A stretch of DNA of 31,964 nucleotides from Thauera sp. UBA6194. GTDB lineage: Bacteria; Pseudomonadota; Gammaproteobacteria; Burkholderiales; Rhodocyclaceae. Shown piece after piece: positions 31,128-31,964 of this stretch (positions are counted from its first letter, which is position 1; the number at the start of each line of letters is the position of its first letter). The translations under genes and the position numbers were made by a program. The stretch is from the NCBI GenBank assembly GCA_002422685.1, contig DITC01000069.1, forward strand, positions 1 to 31,964, read 5' to 3'. Below the pieces are notes generated by a model. The model was given only the letters and a program-made list of their open reading frames with translations, was not told where the DNA came from and did not search any database.

Positions 31128-31964
31128 ATGCAATCGCAAGCGACTTATAACTACAAAGTCGTGCGCCAGTTCGCCATCATGACGGTGGTGTGGGGCATCG
31201 TGGGCATGCTGGTCGGCGTCATCGCCGCAGCACAGCTCGTGTGGCCCGAACTGAACGTGCACGAATTCCTGCATTTCGGCAGGCTCCGTCCGCTGCATAC
31301 CAACGCCGTGATCTTCGCGTTCGGTGGCTCGGCGCTGTTTGCGACGTCCTACTACGTCGTGCAGCGCACCTGTCACACCCGTCTGTTCGCCCCCGGTTTG
31401 GCGGCGTTCACGTTCTGGGGCTGGCAGGTCGTCATCGTGCTCGCTGCGATCACGCTGCCGCTGGGCTTCAACTCTTCCAAGGAATACGCCGAGCTCGAGT
31501 GGCCGATCGACATCCTGATCGCTATCGTCTGGGTCTCCTACGCGGTCGTGTTCTTCGGCACCATCGCCAAGCGAAAGGTCTCGCACATTTACGTGGCGAA
31601 CTGGTTCTTCGGCGCCTTCATCCTCACCGTCGCACTGCTGCACATCGTCAACAGCGCGGCGATCCCGGTCTCGCTCACCAGCATGAAGTCGTACTCGGCC
31701 TATGCCGGCGTGCAGGACGCGATGATCCAGTGGTGGTACGGCCACAACGCGGTGGGCTTCTTCCTGACCGCGGGCTTCCTCGGCATGATGTATTACTTCG
31801 TGCCCAAGCAGGCCGATCGCCCGGTCTACTCCTATCGCCTGTCGGTCGTTCACTTCTGGGCGCTGATCTTCACCCACATGTGGGCCGGCCCGCACCACCT
31901 GCACTACACCGCGCTGCCCGACTGGACCCAGTCGGTCGGCATGGTGTTCTCGCTGATCCTGCTG
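31128..31964 (+). CDS. ccoN: cytochrome c oxidase cbb3-type subunit I (C-terminus beyond window)
   Basis: Catalytic heme-copper subunit of the high-affinity cbb3 oxidase, which reduces oxygen at low concentration. The first 279 residues are present and the frame runs off the window edge. It shows the low-spin heme ligand His57 (RPLHTNAVIF), the CuB ligand His206 (WWYGHNAVGFF) and the CuB pair His256-His257 (GPHHLHYTALPDW). AGAGGTG precedes the ATG at 31128. Its expression is probably activated at low oxygen through FNR box 2. ccoO, ccoQ and ccoP should follow outside the window. Confidence 0.97.
   Translation, partial: MQSQATYNYKVVRQFAIMTVVWGIVGMLVGVIAAAQLVWPELNVHEFLHFGRLRPLHTNAVIFAFGGSALFATSYYVVQRTCHTRLFAPGLAAFTFWGWQVVIVLAAITLPLGFNSSKEYAELEWPIDILIAIVWVSYAVVFFGTIAKRKVSHIYVANWFFGAFILTVALLHIVNSAAIPVSLTSMKSYSAYAGVQDAMIQWWYGHNAVGFFLTAGFLGMMYYFVPKQADRPVYSYRLSVVHFWALIFTHMWAGPHHLHYTALPDWTQSVGMVFSLILL

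Overview
This is a GC-rich window from a respiratory Gram-negative bacterium. The gene set (ccoI-ccoS-ccoN order, SoxYZ beside a flavocytochrome c flavoprotein, coaBC-dut, clpS-clpA, rpmB-rpmG, DUF4212 plus sodium:solute symporter, glyoxylate-cycle isocitrate lyase) fits a betaproteobacterium, most likely of the Rhodocyclales (Thauera/Azoarcus type). The placement is inferred from gene content and protein resemblance; no 16S rRNA gene is present. Nothing looks like phage, an insertion sequence, a CRISPR array or a recent island.

Layout. 1-2695: an EnvZ/OmpR-type sensor kinase (cut by the window edge) and its response regulator on the minus strand, divergent from a periplasmic Spy/CpxP-like LTxxQ protein. 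2794-4333: isocitrate lyase aceA with a terminator, a good sigma70 promoter and a perfect 20-bp palindrome just upstream of the -35. 4425-7754: rraA, then the clpS-clpA protease-adaptor pair. 7952-9748: a cold-shock protein with a long leader, ribosomal proteins L33 and L28, and radC. 9826-11966: coaBC-dut-NUDIX, a nucleotide and cofactor housekeeping run. 12059-15292: a small sulfur-oxidation locus (diheme cytochrome c, FccB-type flavoprotein with a monoheme cytochrome, SoxY, SoxZ). 15373-18389: a sodium:organic-acid symporter with its DUF4212 small subunit, a two-helix membrane protein, and a second DUF4212 gene without a symporter. 18464-26158: a minus-strand run of an EF-G paralogue and six tightly packed membrane-transport genes (BT1-type, LrgB, LrgA, Gate-domain, EamA, TSUP). 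26394-26560: tRNA-Thr(CGU) with promoter and terminator. 26577-27874: a small unknown gene and a short-chain dehydrogenase behind a LiuR-like operator. 28009-31964: ccoI, ccoS and the start of ccoN, that is, cbb3 oxidase copper loading, assembly and catalytic subunit.

Together the genes describe a metabolically flexible respirer. It takes up short organic acids (symporter), assimilates acetate (isocitrate lyase), degrades acyl-CoAs (dehydrogenase), feeds sulfide electrons into cytochromes (FccB with c-type cytochromes, SoxYZ) and respires at low oxygen (cbb3 oxidase).

The most interesting unexplained structure is the 354-bp gap between ccoS and ccoN. It holds two FNR-type boxes. The first sits about 41 bp upstream of a predicted start site and is followed about 95 nt later by a strong intrinsic terminator, the layout of an oxygen-regulated small RNA. 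The second lies at the matching distance upstream of a predicted ccoN start site.
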